A stretch of 64,000 nucleotides of DNA from contig JBAWXZ010000011.1 in the NCBI GenBank assembly GCA_037143795.1, positions 53,993-117,992 on the forward strand. Direction: 5' to 3'. A program made the position numbers and the translations under genes. Numbering within the stretch: position 1 is the first letter of the stretch; each line of letters begins with the position of its first letter. Shown one piece after another: positions 26,271-35,210 of the stretch. This DNA comes from Firm-13 sp037143795. GTDB taxonomy: Bacteria; Bacillota; Clostridia; Saccharofermentanales; Saccharofermentanaceae. A model generated the notes under the pieces. The model had not been told where the DNA came from. It worked only from the letters and a program-made list of their open reading frames with translations, and did no database searches.

Positions 26271-26756
26271 CTATTTCTGAGAAATATAACCGACAAGTCC
26301 GTCCGCCGCGATGATTTTGCTTATAAATTCAGGAAAAGGCTTCGCGGTAAAGGTCTGCCCTGTGGTAATGTCATTAATAATTCCTGTTTCAAAATCGACC
26401 TCGATAATGTCGCCGTCCCCGATTGCCTCAGAGGCTTCCTTCGACTCCATAATGGCAAGTCCCATATTGATTGCATTACGGTAAAAAATACGGGCGAATG
26501 ACGGGGCAATCACACAGGAAATCCCGCTGGCCTTGATCGCAATCGGTGCATGTTCACGGGAAGAACCGCACCCGAAATTCGGGCCGCCCACAATGATGTC
26601 GCCGGGTTGTACCCGACTGACAAAAGTCGTGTCAATGTCTTCCATACAGTGCGCAGCCAATTCTTTCGGATCGGATGTATTGAGATAACGGGCGGGAATA
26701 ATGACATCTGTGTCAACATTCGCCCCGTACTTGAAAACGTTTCCTTTTGCATACAT
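26271..26756 (-). CDS. leuD: 3-isopropylmalate dehydratase small subunit
   Basis: A 161-residue aconitase swivel-domain protein and partner of LeuC. DTDVIIPARYLNT, GGPNFGCGSSREHAPIAIKA and YRNAINMGLAIME are the usual motifs. Its length matches the short LeuD class (about 160-170 residues) typical of archaea and Clostridia rather than the 200-residue enterobacterial form. It begins 42 bases after the leuC stop, with AGGAGG upstream. Confidence 0.95.
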   Translation of the reverse strand: MYAKGNVFKYGANVDTDVIIPARYLNTSDPKELAAHCMEDIDTTFVSRVQPGDIIVGGPNFGCGSSREHAPIAIKASGISCVIAPSFARIFYRNAINMGLAIMESKEASEAIGDGDIIEVDFETGIINDITTGQTFTAKPFPEFISKIIAADGLVGYISQK

Positions 26757-26798
26757 ATTTTTTTCCTCCTGCTATTACTGATAATAACCTGGCTGCGG

Positions 26799-28082
26799 TC
26801 AGTCCAATTCAAATGGGCTTGCGATACGTCCGAAAATTGCAGAAGCAACAGCAACCGGCACACTTGAAAGATATACCTCGGATTCAGGGTGTCCCATACG
26901 GCCGACAAAATTGCGGTTGGTTGTAGAGACGCACCGCTCACCCTTTGCAAGGATACCCATATGCCCGCCGAGGCAGGGTCCGCAGGTTGCAGCTGAGACA
27001 ACACAGTTCGAATCCGCAAAAACCTCCAGAAGGCCTTCCTTCAGGGCTTCCTTCCACACACGCTGGGATCCGGGAAGGATTATGCAGCGCACGCCCTTTT
27101 TAACTGTTTTGCCTTTGAAAAGCCGCGCTGCAACGCGCAAATCTTCGAGGCGTCCGTTTGTACATGATCCGATAACAACCTGATCAATTACAACCTCAGG
27201 AAAGGTTCCGACTGTCCTGGTGTTTTCCGGAAGATGCGGGAAAGAAACAGTCATCGGAACGCCGGCAAGATCAATGTCATAGGTTCTCTCATATACAGCA
27301 TCCTTATCTGCTGAAAAAGCAGTATAGGAATGATCGGCAAAACGCTCCGGTGCAAATTTCTCAAGATAATCAAGAGTCTTTTGGTCCACCGGGAAAATTC
27401 CGTTCTTGCCGCCTGCCTCAATAGCCATGTTGCATATGGTCAGCCGGTCAGACATCGAAAGTGTATCGACACCCGGGCCTGTAAATTCCATCGACTCATA
27501 CAGGGCGCCGTCCACTCCGATCATACCAATGATATATAATATGAGGTCCTTGCTTGTGATATTAAGGGGTAATTCGCCCGTAAGGTTGAAACGGATCGCT
27601 TCTGGAACGCGGAACCAGGTCTTTCCCGTTGCCATGGCGCAAGCCAGATCCGTCGACCCGACACCCGTCGCAAAAGCGCCGAGGGCCCCATATGTGCAGG
27701 TATGCGAATCAGCTCCGATGATTGCGTCACCGGGGGCCACGAGCCCGTTCTCCGGCAATATAACGTGCTCCACGCCCATCAGGGGATCGCCGATTTCATA
27801 ATAGTGTTCAAGACCCTGTGTTTTGGCAAACTCCCTGATTTTTTTACAGTTATCTGCCGATTTGATATCCTTGTTCGGGGTAAAGTGGTCAGGAACCAGT
27901 ACGACCTTGTTTTTGTCAAAAACGCCGCAGGCACAAGTCTGTGCAAATACATCAATTGCAGGCGGTGTCGTCACGTCATTCCCAAGTACAAGATCCAATT
28001 TTGCCTCGATAAGCTGTCCCGGCTCTAAATTGTCCAGACCTGCATGCCGGGCCAGTATTTTCTGTGTCATTGTCATTCCCAT
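26799..28082 (-). CDS. leuC: 3-isopropylmalate dehydratase large subunit
   Basis: A 427-residue aconitase-family subunit with a 4Fe-4S cluster. Cysteine motifs VIGSCTNGR and AATCGPCLGGHMG are present, and GADSHTCTYGALGAFATGVGST is the substrate loop. It isomerises isopropylmalate, and citramalate in the CimA pathway. I choose the ATG at 28082, preceded by GGAGGTAATACC; the longer frame to 28148 has no match to the family. It is second in the operon after cimA. Confidence 0.95.
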   Translation of the reverse strand: MGMTMTQKILARHAGLDNLEPGQLIEAKLDLVLGNDVTTPPAIDVFAQTCACGVFDKNKVVLVPDHFTPNKDIKSADNCKKIREFAKTQGLEHYYEIGDPLMGVEHVILPENGLVAPGDAIIGADSHTCTYGALGAFATGVGSTDLACAMATGKTWFRVPEAIRFNLTGELPLNITSKDLILYIIGMIGVDGALYESMEFTGPGVDTLSMSDRLTICNMAIEAGGKNGIFPVDQKTLDYLEKFAPERFADHSYTAFSADKDAVYERTYDIDLAGVPMTVSFPHLPENTRTVGTFPEVVIDQVVIGSCTNGRLEDLRVAARLFKGKTVKKGVRCIILPGSQRVWKEALKEGLLEVFADSNCVVSAATCGPCLGGHMGILAKGERCVSTTNRNFVGRMGHPESEVYLSSVPVAVASAIFGRIASPFELD

Positions 28083-28170
28083 GGTATTACCTCCTATAAT
28101 ATACGCAAATTTCAGCGGGGATAATTCCGCACAACAGTTCAGGAACATTGCAGAAATCCAGGATTAGTCA

Positions 28171-29775
28171 TCAGATATTTTCAAGACGGGCCAGCATGAG
28201 AGGATACTCAAGCGAGTCGACAAGTGCCTGGTATGATGCAGTGATAATGTCGGTTGATACACCGACTGTGCGCCAGGTGCGGGTACCGTCTGTCGTCTCG
28301 ATCAGAACGCGCACACGGGAAGCCGTTGCGTGCCGGTTGAGGACACGTACCTTATAGTCGGACAAGCGGGTCCTTTTAAGCTCGGGATAGAAAACTTCCA
28401 TCGCTTTTCGCAGGGCTTTATCAATAGCATTAATAGGTCCGTCGCCTTCTTCGGCTGTGACTTCCACTTTACCGTCAACATGAATTTTAATAAAGGAAGA
28501 TGCCGACAGGTCACCCTGATGCGGATATTCAGAGTTGACAGTGATGCGTTCGAGATCAAAAAACGGCTTGTACAGTCCAAGTTCGCGGCAAACCAGAAGC
28601 TCCTGCGATGCTTCTGCGCCTTCGAAACTGTATCCGTCGTGTTCGAGCTGCTTGACGCGTCCAAGTACAAGCTCAACTTCAGGGGAGGCCTTATCAATAT
28701 TCGGCTGAATTCTCCTGATCAGTTCAAGAATAGCTGCTTTACCGGCAATTTCGGAGACAAGAAGTCTTCTTGAATTTCCGACAGATTCCGGTGAGACATG
28801 CTCAAAGGTGCTCGCATTTTTTTTGATGGCATCAACATGCATGCCTGCTTTATGTGCAAATGCTGATACCCCTACATATGGGGCGCTTCCCGGCAGACTC
28901 ACATTTTCGATGTCAGCAATTTTGCGTGCAAGCGGAGTAAGAAGGTCCATTTTTTCAGGCGGAATGCAATTGATTCCATATTTGAGCTGAAGATTCGGAA
29001 TAATCGTTGAAAGATTGGCATTGCCGCAGCGCTCACCGATTCCGTTGAAAGTCCCCTGAACGTGGCTCGCGCCTGCAAGGACAGCTGTCAGTGTGTTGGA
29101 TACGGCAACCCCCGAGTCATTGTGGCAATGAATACCCACTTTGCAACGGTCCGGATCCATCAGGCGGACCACTTCCGTTACATGATATGATACCTGTTCC
29201 GGCATAGTTGCTCCATTAGTGTCACAAAGGCACACACAGGCAGCTCCTGCGTTCTGAGCTGCCAAAAGGCATGTCTGCGCATATTCCTTATTATCCTTGG
29301 CAGCTTCAAAATAGTGTTCCGCATCAAAAATCACTTCTATTCCGCGTTCTGCAAAATAAGAAACCGTATCAGCTATCATACTGATATTTTCTTCGGATGA
29401 AGCACGCAGAATCTCGCTGACTTCCATCGCCCATACTTTTCCGAAAATCACTATTGTTTTGGTCCCTGCCGAAAGAAGCGACTGAATCTGAACATCCTCT
29501 TCACATGTCTTGTCTTTTCTTTTTGTGCTTCCGAAAGCACAGAGCCGGGTACCTGTTCCGGTCTTTTGTACAAAGGATCCAAAAAATTCCCTGTCCTTCG
29601 GGTTACTGCCGGGATTTCCTGCTTCCACATATTTCACACCAATTTTTGAAAGAGCCTCATAAACGGCGAATTTATCATTTACAGAGAAAGAAATCCCCTC
29701 TGCCTGCGCGCCGTCGCGCAAGGTTGTGTCCAGTATCTCGACACTAGCCGGTCTTTTTGTCATATTAGCTGTCAT
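28171..29775 (-). CDS. cimA: (R)-citramalate synthase
   Basis: A 534-residue enzyme condensing pyruvate and acetyl-CoA to citramalate, the threonine-independent entry to isoleucine. VEILDTTLRDGAQAEGISFS and KYVEAGNPGSNPKDREFF are specific to CimA rather than LeuA. HCHNDSGVAVSNTL holds the metal-binding His pair, and the C-terminal regulatory domain (about 400-534) is complete. GGAATGAACC precedes the ATG. It leads the branched-chain operon and is divergent from the ABC-F gene. No leuA is present in the operon. Confidence 0.93.
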   Translation of the reverse strand: MTANMTKRPASVEILDTTLRDGAQAEGISFSVNDKFAVYEALSKIGVKYVEAGNPGSNPKDREFFGSFVQKTGTGTRLCAFGSTKRKDKTCEEDVQIQSLLSAGTKTIVIFGKVWAMEVSEILRASSEENISMIADTVSYFAERGIEVIFDAEHYFEAAKDNKEYAQTCLLAAQNAGAACVCLCDTNGATMPEQVSYHVTEVVRLMDPDRCKVGIHCHNDSGVAVSNTLTAVLAGASHVQGTFNGIGERCGNANLSTIIPNLQLKYGINCIPPEKMDLLTPLARKIADIENVSLPGSAPYVGVSAFAHKAGMHVDAIKKNASTFEHVSPESVGNSRRLLVSEIAGKAAILELIRRIQPNIDKASPEVELVLGRVKQLEHDGYSFEGAEASQELLVCRELGLYKPFFDLERITVNSEYPHQGDLSASSFIKIHVDGKVEVTAEEGDGPINAIDKALRKAMEVFYPELKRTRLSDYKVRVLNRHATASRVRVLIETTDGTRTWRTVGVSTDIITASYQALVDSLEYPLMLARLENI

Positions 29776-29914
29776 GGTTCATTCCTTTCTTTCAAATGTA
29801 CTTAATAAGGATAGGCGGGCTGATGATATCAAAAAAGCCTGTCCATCTTTGGCTTACTGTTATTGTAATCTCAGAATACTGGTATACTGGCAAAGGCACA
29901 AGAACACGAGCCCA

Positions 29915-29942
29915 TTATTTTCTTATTGTTTTCTGCTATAAT
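29915..29942 (+). promoter_or_regulatory. Promoter of the ABC-F gene
   Basis: TGC-TATAAT (TATAAT at 29937-29942) forms an extended -10, with a weak -35-like TTATTT about 16 bases upstream. It lies 30 bases before the ATG at 29972. Confidence 0.5.
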
Positions 29943-29971
29943 AGTCCCCGAAACCCTTTTTGGAGGACAAA

Positions 29972-31900
29972 ATGCCACTTCTAAGCGTCCAGCAGATATC
30001 AAAAACCTATCACAGCCGAAAACTTCTTGATCACGTCTCATTTACCGTAGACGCCGGCGACCGCATGGCGTTAATCGGAAGCAACGGGGCCGGTAAAACC
30101 ACTCTCTTTCGTATGATTGAAGGAAAGGTTCCCCCGGATGATGGCTGCATCATTCAGCACAGCCATGTAATCATCGGATATCTGTCACAAAATCTGGAAG
30201 ATCAGGACGCAGGGGATAATGCCCTGAAGAGCCGCGAAATTCTTGATCTCGAAGATGAGATGGCAAATCTGGAGCATCAGCTTTCAGACCCCAACCGTCA
30301 GGATATGACTTCGCTTCTTGAAAAATATGCCAAAATTACTGCACGCTACGAAGCGTGCGGCGGCTACGACTTTGAACAGCGTATGCGCGAAGTGCTTGCC
30401 GGACTTGGTCTCACATCAGATGATCTTTTACGGCCGGTCACCTCCCTTTCAGGAGGCGAACGGATGCGTGTTTCCCTTGCCCGCCTTATCGTACAGCGCC
30501 CCGACCTCCTCCTTCTTGATGAACCGACCAATCATCTCGATACGCAGGCGATGGAATGGCTTGAGGAATATCTTCAGAAATATAGCGGAGCCGTCCTGCT
30601 TATTTCACATGACCGGTATTTTATTGACCGGACCGCATCCAATGTGATTGAACTGGAAAACGGCCAGATTAAGTCATACAAAGGCAACTATACTGCCTAT
30701 TGCATGCAAAAGGAACAATTTATCAGCGATCAGCGCCAACTTGTTTCCCAATTGGAAAAGGAAGTTGAAAGGCAGGCCGGTGTCACCCAGACTATGCTTT
30801 CACACCGCAAAATGTCAGCTTACCATGCCAGGGAAAAAGTCGTTTCGAAGCTGTCCGACCGCCTGTCCGAAGAGAAAAGAAAGCTTTCCGGCGGTCCGAT
30901 GCGCATGAGTTTTACTTTCGTTCCCGAAAAGCGTGACGGTGATCCGGATAAAATTCTTCTGCAGGCCCGAAATCTTGGCAAAGCTTTTCCGGACTGCGAA
31001 CCGCTTTTTGAAAATGTGAATTTCCAAATCAAAGCTACCGACAAGTTTGTTCTTGTCGGGCCGAACGGCTGCGGGAAAACGACTCTTCTCTCCATACTGT
31101 TAGGTCAGGTTGCTGAGTTTGACGGCGATGTGCTGATTTCCTCACAGGCCGAGTGCGGATACATGGGTCAGTTTATTCCATTTGTCGACGAAGAACGTAC
31201 AGTACTCGACGAGCTTTTCACACGAACCGAACTTACCGAGACACAGGCTCGAAATCTTCTTGCCCGGTTCGGATTCCGTGAAATAGACGTATACAAAAAA
31301 ATCAAAGTTCTTTCGGGCGGCGAGCGGTCGCGGCTCTATCTTTGCTGTCTTTTACAGGAGAGTCCTGATATTCTTTTTCTGGATGAACCGACAAACCATC
31401 TGGATATACAGTCACGTGAAATACTTGAGGGTGCTCTGGCTGAATACACGGGTGCTGTCCTTGCTGTCAGTCATGACCGTTATTTTATCGACAAATGCTC
31501 TAAGGGTGTTTTGGGATTTATTGACAGTCAAGTACTGCCGTATGAGAATTTCTCGCAGTACCGCACAGCCGAAAAAGCTGCATTGATACGCCGGCTGACA
31601 AAACCGTCCATGCCCGAAAAATCCCAAAACCAAAATTCACCTGAAATTCTGCCTGAGACAAAATATTCATCAAGGGGCACAAACCGCACCAAAGAACGCC
31701 GTGATGCAGCCCTTCGAAAAGAACGCCTCAGGGCGCTTGAAAAAGAAATTGAAGAATTGGAAAATATGCAAAAAGAAATGGAGTCGTCTTTTTCAAAAGA
31801 AACGCGTCCCGAAGAATATGCGGAATATGCGGCAAATACAGAAAAATTATCTTCGGTCTATGACGAATACATCAATCTGTCAGAAGATGATGAAGAGTAA
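29972..31900 (+). CDS. ABC-F family ATPase
   Basis: A 642-residue soluble protein with two ABC cassettes and no membrane helices. Walker A GSNGAGKTT and GPNGCGKTT, signatures LSGGERMRVSLARL and LSGGERSRLYLCCLL, and two LLLDEPTNHLD-type Walker B motifs are all intact. The linker (about 235-305) and a charged coiled-coil C-terminus (about 560-642) match the Uup/YdiF type. Family members act on ribosomes as translation factors or antibiotic-protection proteins; which applies here is not visible. TTTGGAGGACAAA gives the ATG at 29972. It faces the deacetylase gene tail to tail with 11 bases between. Confidence 0.92.
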   Translation: MPLLSVQQISKTYHSRKLLDHVSFTVDAGDRMALIGSNGAGKTTLFRMIEGKVPPDDGCIIQHSHVIIGYLSQNLEDQDAGDNALKSREILDLEDEMANLEHQLSDPNRQDMTSLLEKYAKITARYEACGGYDFEQRMREVLAGLGLTSDDLLRPVTSLSGGERMRVSLARLIVQRPDLLLLDEPTNHLDTQAMEWLEEYLQKYSGAVLLISHDRYFIDRTASNVIELENGQIKSYKGNYTAYCMQKEQFISDQRQLVSQLEKEVERQAGVTQTMLSHRKMSAYHAREKVVSKLSDRLSEEKRKLSGGPMRMSFTFVPEKRDGDPDKILLQARNLGKAFPDCEPLFENVNFQIKATDKFVLVGPNGCGKTTLLSILLGQVAEFDGDVLISSQAECGYMGQFIPFVDEERTVLDELFTRTELTETQARNLLARFGFREIDVYKKIKVLSGGERSRLYLCCLLQESPDILFLDEPTNHLDIQSREILEGALAEYTGAVLAVSHDRYFIDKCSKGVLGFIDSQVLPYENFSQYRTAEKAALIRRLTKPSMPEKSQNQNSPEILPETKYSSRGTNRTKERRDAALRKERLRALEKEIEELENMQKEMESSFSKETRPEEYAEYAANTEKLSSVYDEYINLSEDDEE

Positions 31901-31911
31901 TTCAATCCCTG

Positions 31912-33264
31912 TTAAAAAGTACCGTAGCAATAGAGGACGCCTGTCTCTTCCCCTTTTGGCTGTGCGGCAAGCAGCTCCGACACAGTCGCAAAACGGTAAC
32001 CTTTAGCAGTAAGTCCGTCAATCATTGCCGCTATCGAGTCGACCGTTGCTGTATGTATATCATGTAAAAGAACAATGTGTCCATTTGCAGCTTTATCAAC
32101 TACATACTGTGAAATGAAGGCAGGATCCTGATGTTCTTTAAGCCAGTCTTCCGGGCAGCTCTCATATGACCAGTTTACAACAGGAAGGTTCATATCCTTT
32201 GATATAGCCAGTACAGTTGCATTACTGCCGCCCGTCGGAGGGCGCATGACCGTTGGATATACCCCGGCAGAAGCAAAAATGGCATCATTGGTCTTCGTGA
32301 GCTGTTCACGGATCTGAGCCTCAGTTAATTTCGTATAAATCGAATGATCATAGGAGTGATTTCCCAGTTCGTCCCCGTCTGCCACCATGCGCTTCAAAAT
32401 AGCCGGATCAGCATCAAGTACCATTTGACCGAGCATAAAAAAAGTAACATGCACACCCTTGGCTTCCAGTATATCCAACAATTTCGGTGTTAAGGTATTT
32501 GATGGTCCATCGTCAAAAGTCAGGGCAATGACGGGATGTTCTTTTGAGGGCGGAAGATTGGTTAAGGAATTCGGATCATTACTGACCGTGGCTGCAGGTG
32601 TTACGGTTATATCCGCTGCAATTGCAGATGTTACGGCCGTTTCAGAACCAACCGGTGTAACGGATGCTGCAGCTCCCTGTGACCCTGCCACAGTAGCAAC
32701 GGTTACAGTAGCTGTTGATGATGAAGATGGTGAGTCCTTCTTACCGGTAAAAAAAGCAAAATAACCAAGGAGAAGAACTATTATAAGCAATACTGCTGAA
32801 ATGAATGTCAGTATTTGAATCTGGCGATTGAGTGTTCTGGGACGCGGAGTACGCATCTCAAATTCCGGAACCGAAGCGCCCTGGTTAACCCGTGCATTAT
32901 CACTCGATTCCTGGGAATAAATACTGCCTCCATTCCTGGCAGCACTTTGCTGATATTCAGGAGGTCGAACTTGCTTTGCTTTCTGCTGATATTCAGGAGT
33001 TCGAACAGGCTGCGCTTTTTGCTGGTATTCAGGGTTTTGAAGCTTCTGCGGCCTCTGCTGTTCGTTCCGGAGGACTCCCGATACAGATCGCTGAGGTACT
33101 GATGGCTGCACCGGAATACTGCCTGCCGGCCTGTAGGACTCAGGTTTTTGGGCAGGATTATTGTCATATCTCACTTCCGGTTGTTCGCCGGAATCATTCC
33201 ACGGTGATTTTCGCGGACCTGCAAGATCATCGAACGGAAAATCATCACTGCCTCTTTTTTTCAT
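31912..33264 (-). CDS. Membrane-anchored polysaccharide deacetylase
   Basis: A 450-residue protein. Residues 1-145 are a hydrophilic Pro/Gln-rich region with three tandem PEYQQ-centred repeats (about 76-110). One membrane helix (ILTFISAVLLIIVLLLGYFA) and an Ala/Val/Thr-rich linker follow. The NodB domain then starts at VIALTFDDGPS. HSYDHS is the metal His motif, RPPTGGSN and IVLLHDIH follow, so the CE4 active site looks complete. It probably de-N-acetylates peptidoglycan or another surface glycan. AGGAGAAGG precedes the ATG. Confidence 0.92.
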   Translation of the reverse strand: MKKRGSDDFPFDDLAGPRKSPWNDSGEQPEVRYDNNPAQKPESYRPAGSIPVQPSVPQRSVSGVLRNEQQRPQKLQNPEYQQKAQPVRTPEYQQKAKQVRPPEYQQSAARNGGSIYSQESSDNARVNQGASVPEFEMRTPRPRTLNRQIQILTFISAVLLIIVLLLGYFAFFTGKKDSPSSSSTATVTVATVAGSQGAAASVTPVGSETAVTSAIAADITVTPAATVSNDPNSLTNLPPSKEHPVIALTFDDGPSNTLTPKLLDILEAKGVHVTFFMLGQMVLDADPAILKRMVADGDELGNHSYDHSIYTKLTEAQIREQLTKTNDAIFASAGVYPTVMRPPTGGSNATVLAISKDMNLPVVNWSYESCPEDWLKEHQDPAFISQYVVDKAANGHIVLLHDIHTATVDSIAAMIDGLTAKGYRFATVSELLAAQPKGEETGVLYCYGTF

Positions 33265-33304
33265 ATCCTTCTCCTGATAATCTACTTCAGTAAATGTGTC
33301 CTGT

Positions 33305-33330
33305 CATTTTTGCATTTTTGCATTTTTGCA
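33305..33330. repeat. Three tandem CATTTTTG units
   Basis: The octamer catttttg occurs three times in a row just upstream of the deacetylase start, giving A-tracts at 8-base spacing. It may influence promoter strength by slippage, or may be neutral. Confidence 0.7.
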
Positions 33331-33411
33331 GAAAAGTGACAATTGCAGACAATACCATATTGTATCGCGCACAAAATACATATCAATTATATCATAGAAA
33401 GTATAAGAAAA

Positions 33412-33446
33412 ACAAAAGGCACTCCACGAAATGAAATGCCTTTTGT
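33412..33446 (-). terminator. fba: Terminator after fba
   Basis: ACAAAAGGCA at 33412-33421 pairs perfectly with 33437-33446. On the minus strand the stem is followed by TTTTTC. It lies 29 bases beyond the aldolase stop. Confidence 0.85.
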
Positions 33447-33475
33447 CTAAATACTGATAAATAATAAATATGAGA

Positions 33476-34411
33476 TTATGCCTTGCCTTCGCAGCCAAGA
33501 ACAGTGTGAATCTTATGCGCAACCATATCCTTAACGGCAGTACGTGCAGGTGCAAGATACTGACGGGGATCAAAGTGCGAAGGGTTATCATTGAAATACT
33601 TACGGATTGTTCCGGTCATCGCAAGACGGATGTCAGAATCAATGTTGATCTTGCATACGGCCATTTTGGCAGCCTGACGAAGCATTTCTTCAGGAATACC
33701 GATTGCATCAGGCATATTTCCGCCGTTTTCATTAATCATCTTAACAAACTCCGGAACTACAGAAGATGCACCGTGAAGAACGATCGGGAAACCCGGGAGA
33801 AGCAGCTCTACTTTTTCGAGAATATCGAAACGAAGCTGAGGTTTTGTGCCGGGCTTGAACTTGAAAGCGCCATGTGAAGTACCGATGGCAATTGCCAGGG
33901 AATCGCATCCTGTACGCGTAACAAAGTCCTGAACCTGTGCAGGGTCTGTGTAGGAGGCGTTCTCAGCTGAAACGTTGACAGCATCCTCTATACCGGCAAG
34001 TTGTCCAAGTTCAGCTTCCACGACAACGCCGTGTGCATGAGCATATTCAACTACCTGCTTTGTCAGTTTGACATTCTCTTCATAGCCATGATGTGATCCA
34101 TCGATCATAACAGAAGTAAATCCGCCGTCGATGCAGCTCTTGCAGAGTTCAAATGTGTCTCCGTGATCAAGATGCAGGGCGATAGGAAGGTCGGTCTCAA
34201 TGACAGCCGCCTCAACAAGCTTAACGAGGTATGTGTGATTTGCGTACTTACGCGCACCGGAAGAAACCTGAAGGATAAGCGGCGCGTTGAGGGCTTTGCC
34301 TGCTTCTGTAATTCCCTGAATGATTTCCATGTTGTTGACATTGAAAGCACCGATAGCGTAACCGCCCTCATAAGCCTTCCTGAACATTTCTGTTGTTGTT
34401 ACTAATGGCAT
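33476..34411 (-). CDS. fba: Fructose-bisphosphate aldolase, class II
   Basis: A 311-residue zinc aldolase of glycolysis, splitting fructose-1,6-bisphosphate to the triose phosphates. GAFNVNNMEIIQGI, LHLDHGDTFELC (zinc His), SVMIDGSHHGYEENV, VEAELGQLAGIED and VLHGASSVV are intact. The NVNNME sequence and length fit the class IIB/tagatose-type group. A good sigma-A promoter, with -35 TTGACT and -10 TACAAT, lies upstream, and a strong terminator lies downstream, so it is a single-gene unit. Confidence 0.95.
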   Translation of the reverse strand: MPLVTTTEMFRKAYEGGYAIGAFNVNNMEIIQGITEAGKALNAPLILQVSSGARKYANHTYLVKLVEAAVIETDLPIALHLDHGDTFELCKSCIDGGFTSVMIDGSHHGYEENVKLTKQVVEYAHAHGVVVEAELGQLAGIEDAVNVSAENASYTDPAQVQDFVTRTGCDSLAIAIGTSHGAFKFKPGTKPQLRFDILEKVELLLPGFPIVLHGASSVVPEFVKMINENGGNMPDAIGIPEEMLRQAAKMAVCKINIDSDIRLAMTGTIRKYFNDNPSHFDPRQYLAPARTAVKDMVAHKIHTVLGCEGKA

Positions 34412-34467
34412 AATAATTCACTCCTTTGAATGACGTATGTACAAACCCGTTCGTCTGCACCTAACCT

Positions 34468-34497
34468 ATTGTATGTTTTTTGTACCCTGTTAGTCAA
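34468..34497 (-). promoter_or_regulatory. fba: Sigma-A promoter of fba
   Basis: On the minus strand TTGACT (complement of 34492-34497) and TACAAT (complement of 34468-34473) are separated by 18 bases, upstream of the fba start at 34411. The -35 overlaps the stop codon of the preceding gene. Confidence 0.7.
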
Positions 34498-35188
34498 TGT
34501 TTTTTGGCTTATCTGTTCGTGCCGAGTTGATAATTCTCGTCATTTCGTCTTCTTCCAATTCCGGTTCTTTCGGAGCATCCGGTTTGCCACGGTAAACATC
34601 CCTGACATTTTCAGCTTCCATTTTGAGCTGATCAAAGTCCGCCGGACCTGACAGATCCTTTGAGGTTGTCTGATAACAGGCCGAATCGCGGACATTATCG
34701 AGAATCAGATACCTGACCACTTCTTTGACAGCTTTCATATTTAATAACGGCATCAACTCCTGTGCACGGTCCGGTTTTCCCTCACGCGTGTCAAAATCAT
34801 CAAAAGGAATACGGATCTTTTGAAATTGGTAACGAAGAACGACTTCTTTTTTGCCGTAATCCAGCGCAACCCTGTATGACGCGATCAAAACCGATTGGAT
34901 GAATACCAGAAGGCAGATAATGACACCTGCCGCCGAAAACCCTGCCAGGCCAAAACTTCTGGATTCCGGCAGGAGAAAATATACTGTAAGAGCAATAAAA
35001 CCCAGACCCAGAATAACAGAACAGATACGGCGGCGAAAAATAAGCGATTTACGTGCCGGATAACAGTGTACCGTATCTTTCGGCAAAGTATCAGGAGATA
35101 TCGTGATACTCTCCGGAGATTGTTCCCCGGTTATCGGATCATTTGTTTTTTCCGTGCTGCATGTATCGGAAGAAACCTCGTCAGTCAT
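34490..35188 (-). CDS. Hypothetical membrane protein with two helices
   Basis: A 232-residue protein I do not recognise. The first 50 residues are Ser/Thr/Asp-rich. Two membrane helices follow (ICSVILGLGFIALTVYFLL and GLAGFSAAGVIICLLVFIQ), then a soluble, charged C-terminal region of about 120 residues with a strand-rich start (VALDYGKKEVVLRYQFQKIRIPF). That layout resembles PH-like or DUF-type membrane proteins, but no family is claimed. AGGAGGAATAAA precedes the ATG. It starts 22 bases after the valS stop and is probably cotranscribed with it. Confidence 0.8.
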   Translation of the reverse strand: MTDEVSSDTCSTEKTNDPITGEQSPESITISPDTLPKDTVHCYPARKSLIFRRRICSVILGLGFIALTVYFLLPESRSFGLAGFSAAGVIICLLVFIQSVLIASYRVALDYGKKEVVLRYQFQKIRIPFDDFDTREGKPDRAQELMPLLNMKAVKEVVRYLILDNVRDSACYQTTSKDLSGPADFDQLKMEAENVRDVYRGKPDAPKEPELEEDEMTRIINSARTDKPKNID

Positions 35189-35210
35189 TTTATTCCTCCT
35201 GTTTATTCAT

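Noticed and set aside
29776..29971. T-box leader before cimA
   Set aside because: No T-box sequence (AGGGTGGTACCGCG type) or stem I pattern is present on the minus strand. The region is short and also holds the ABC-F promoter.
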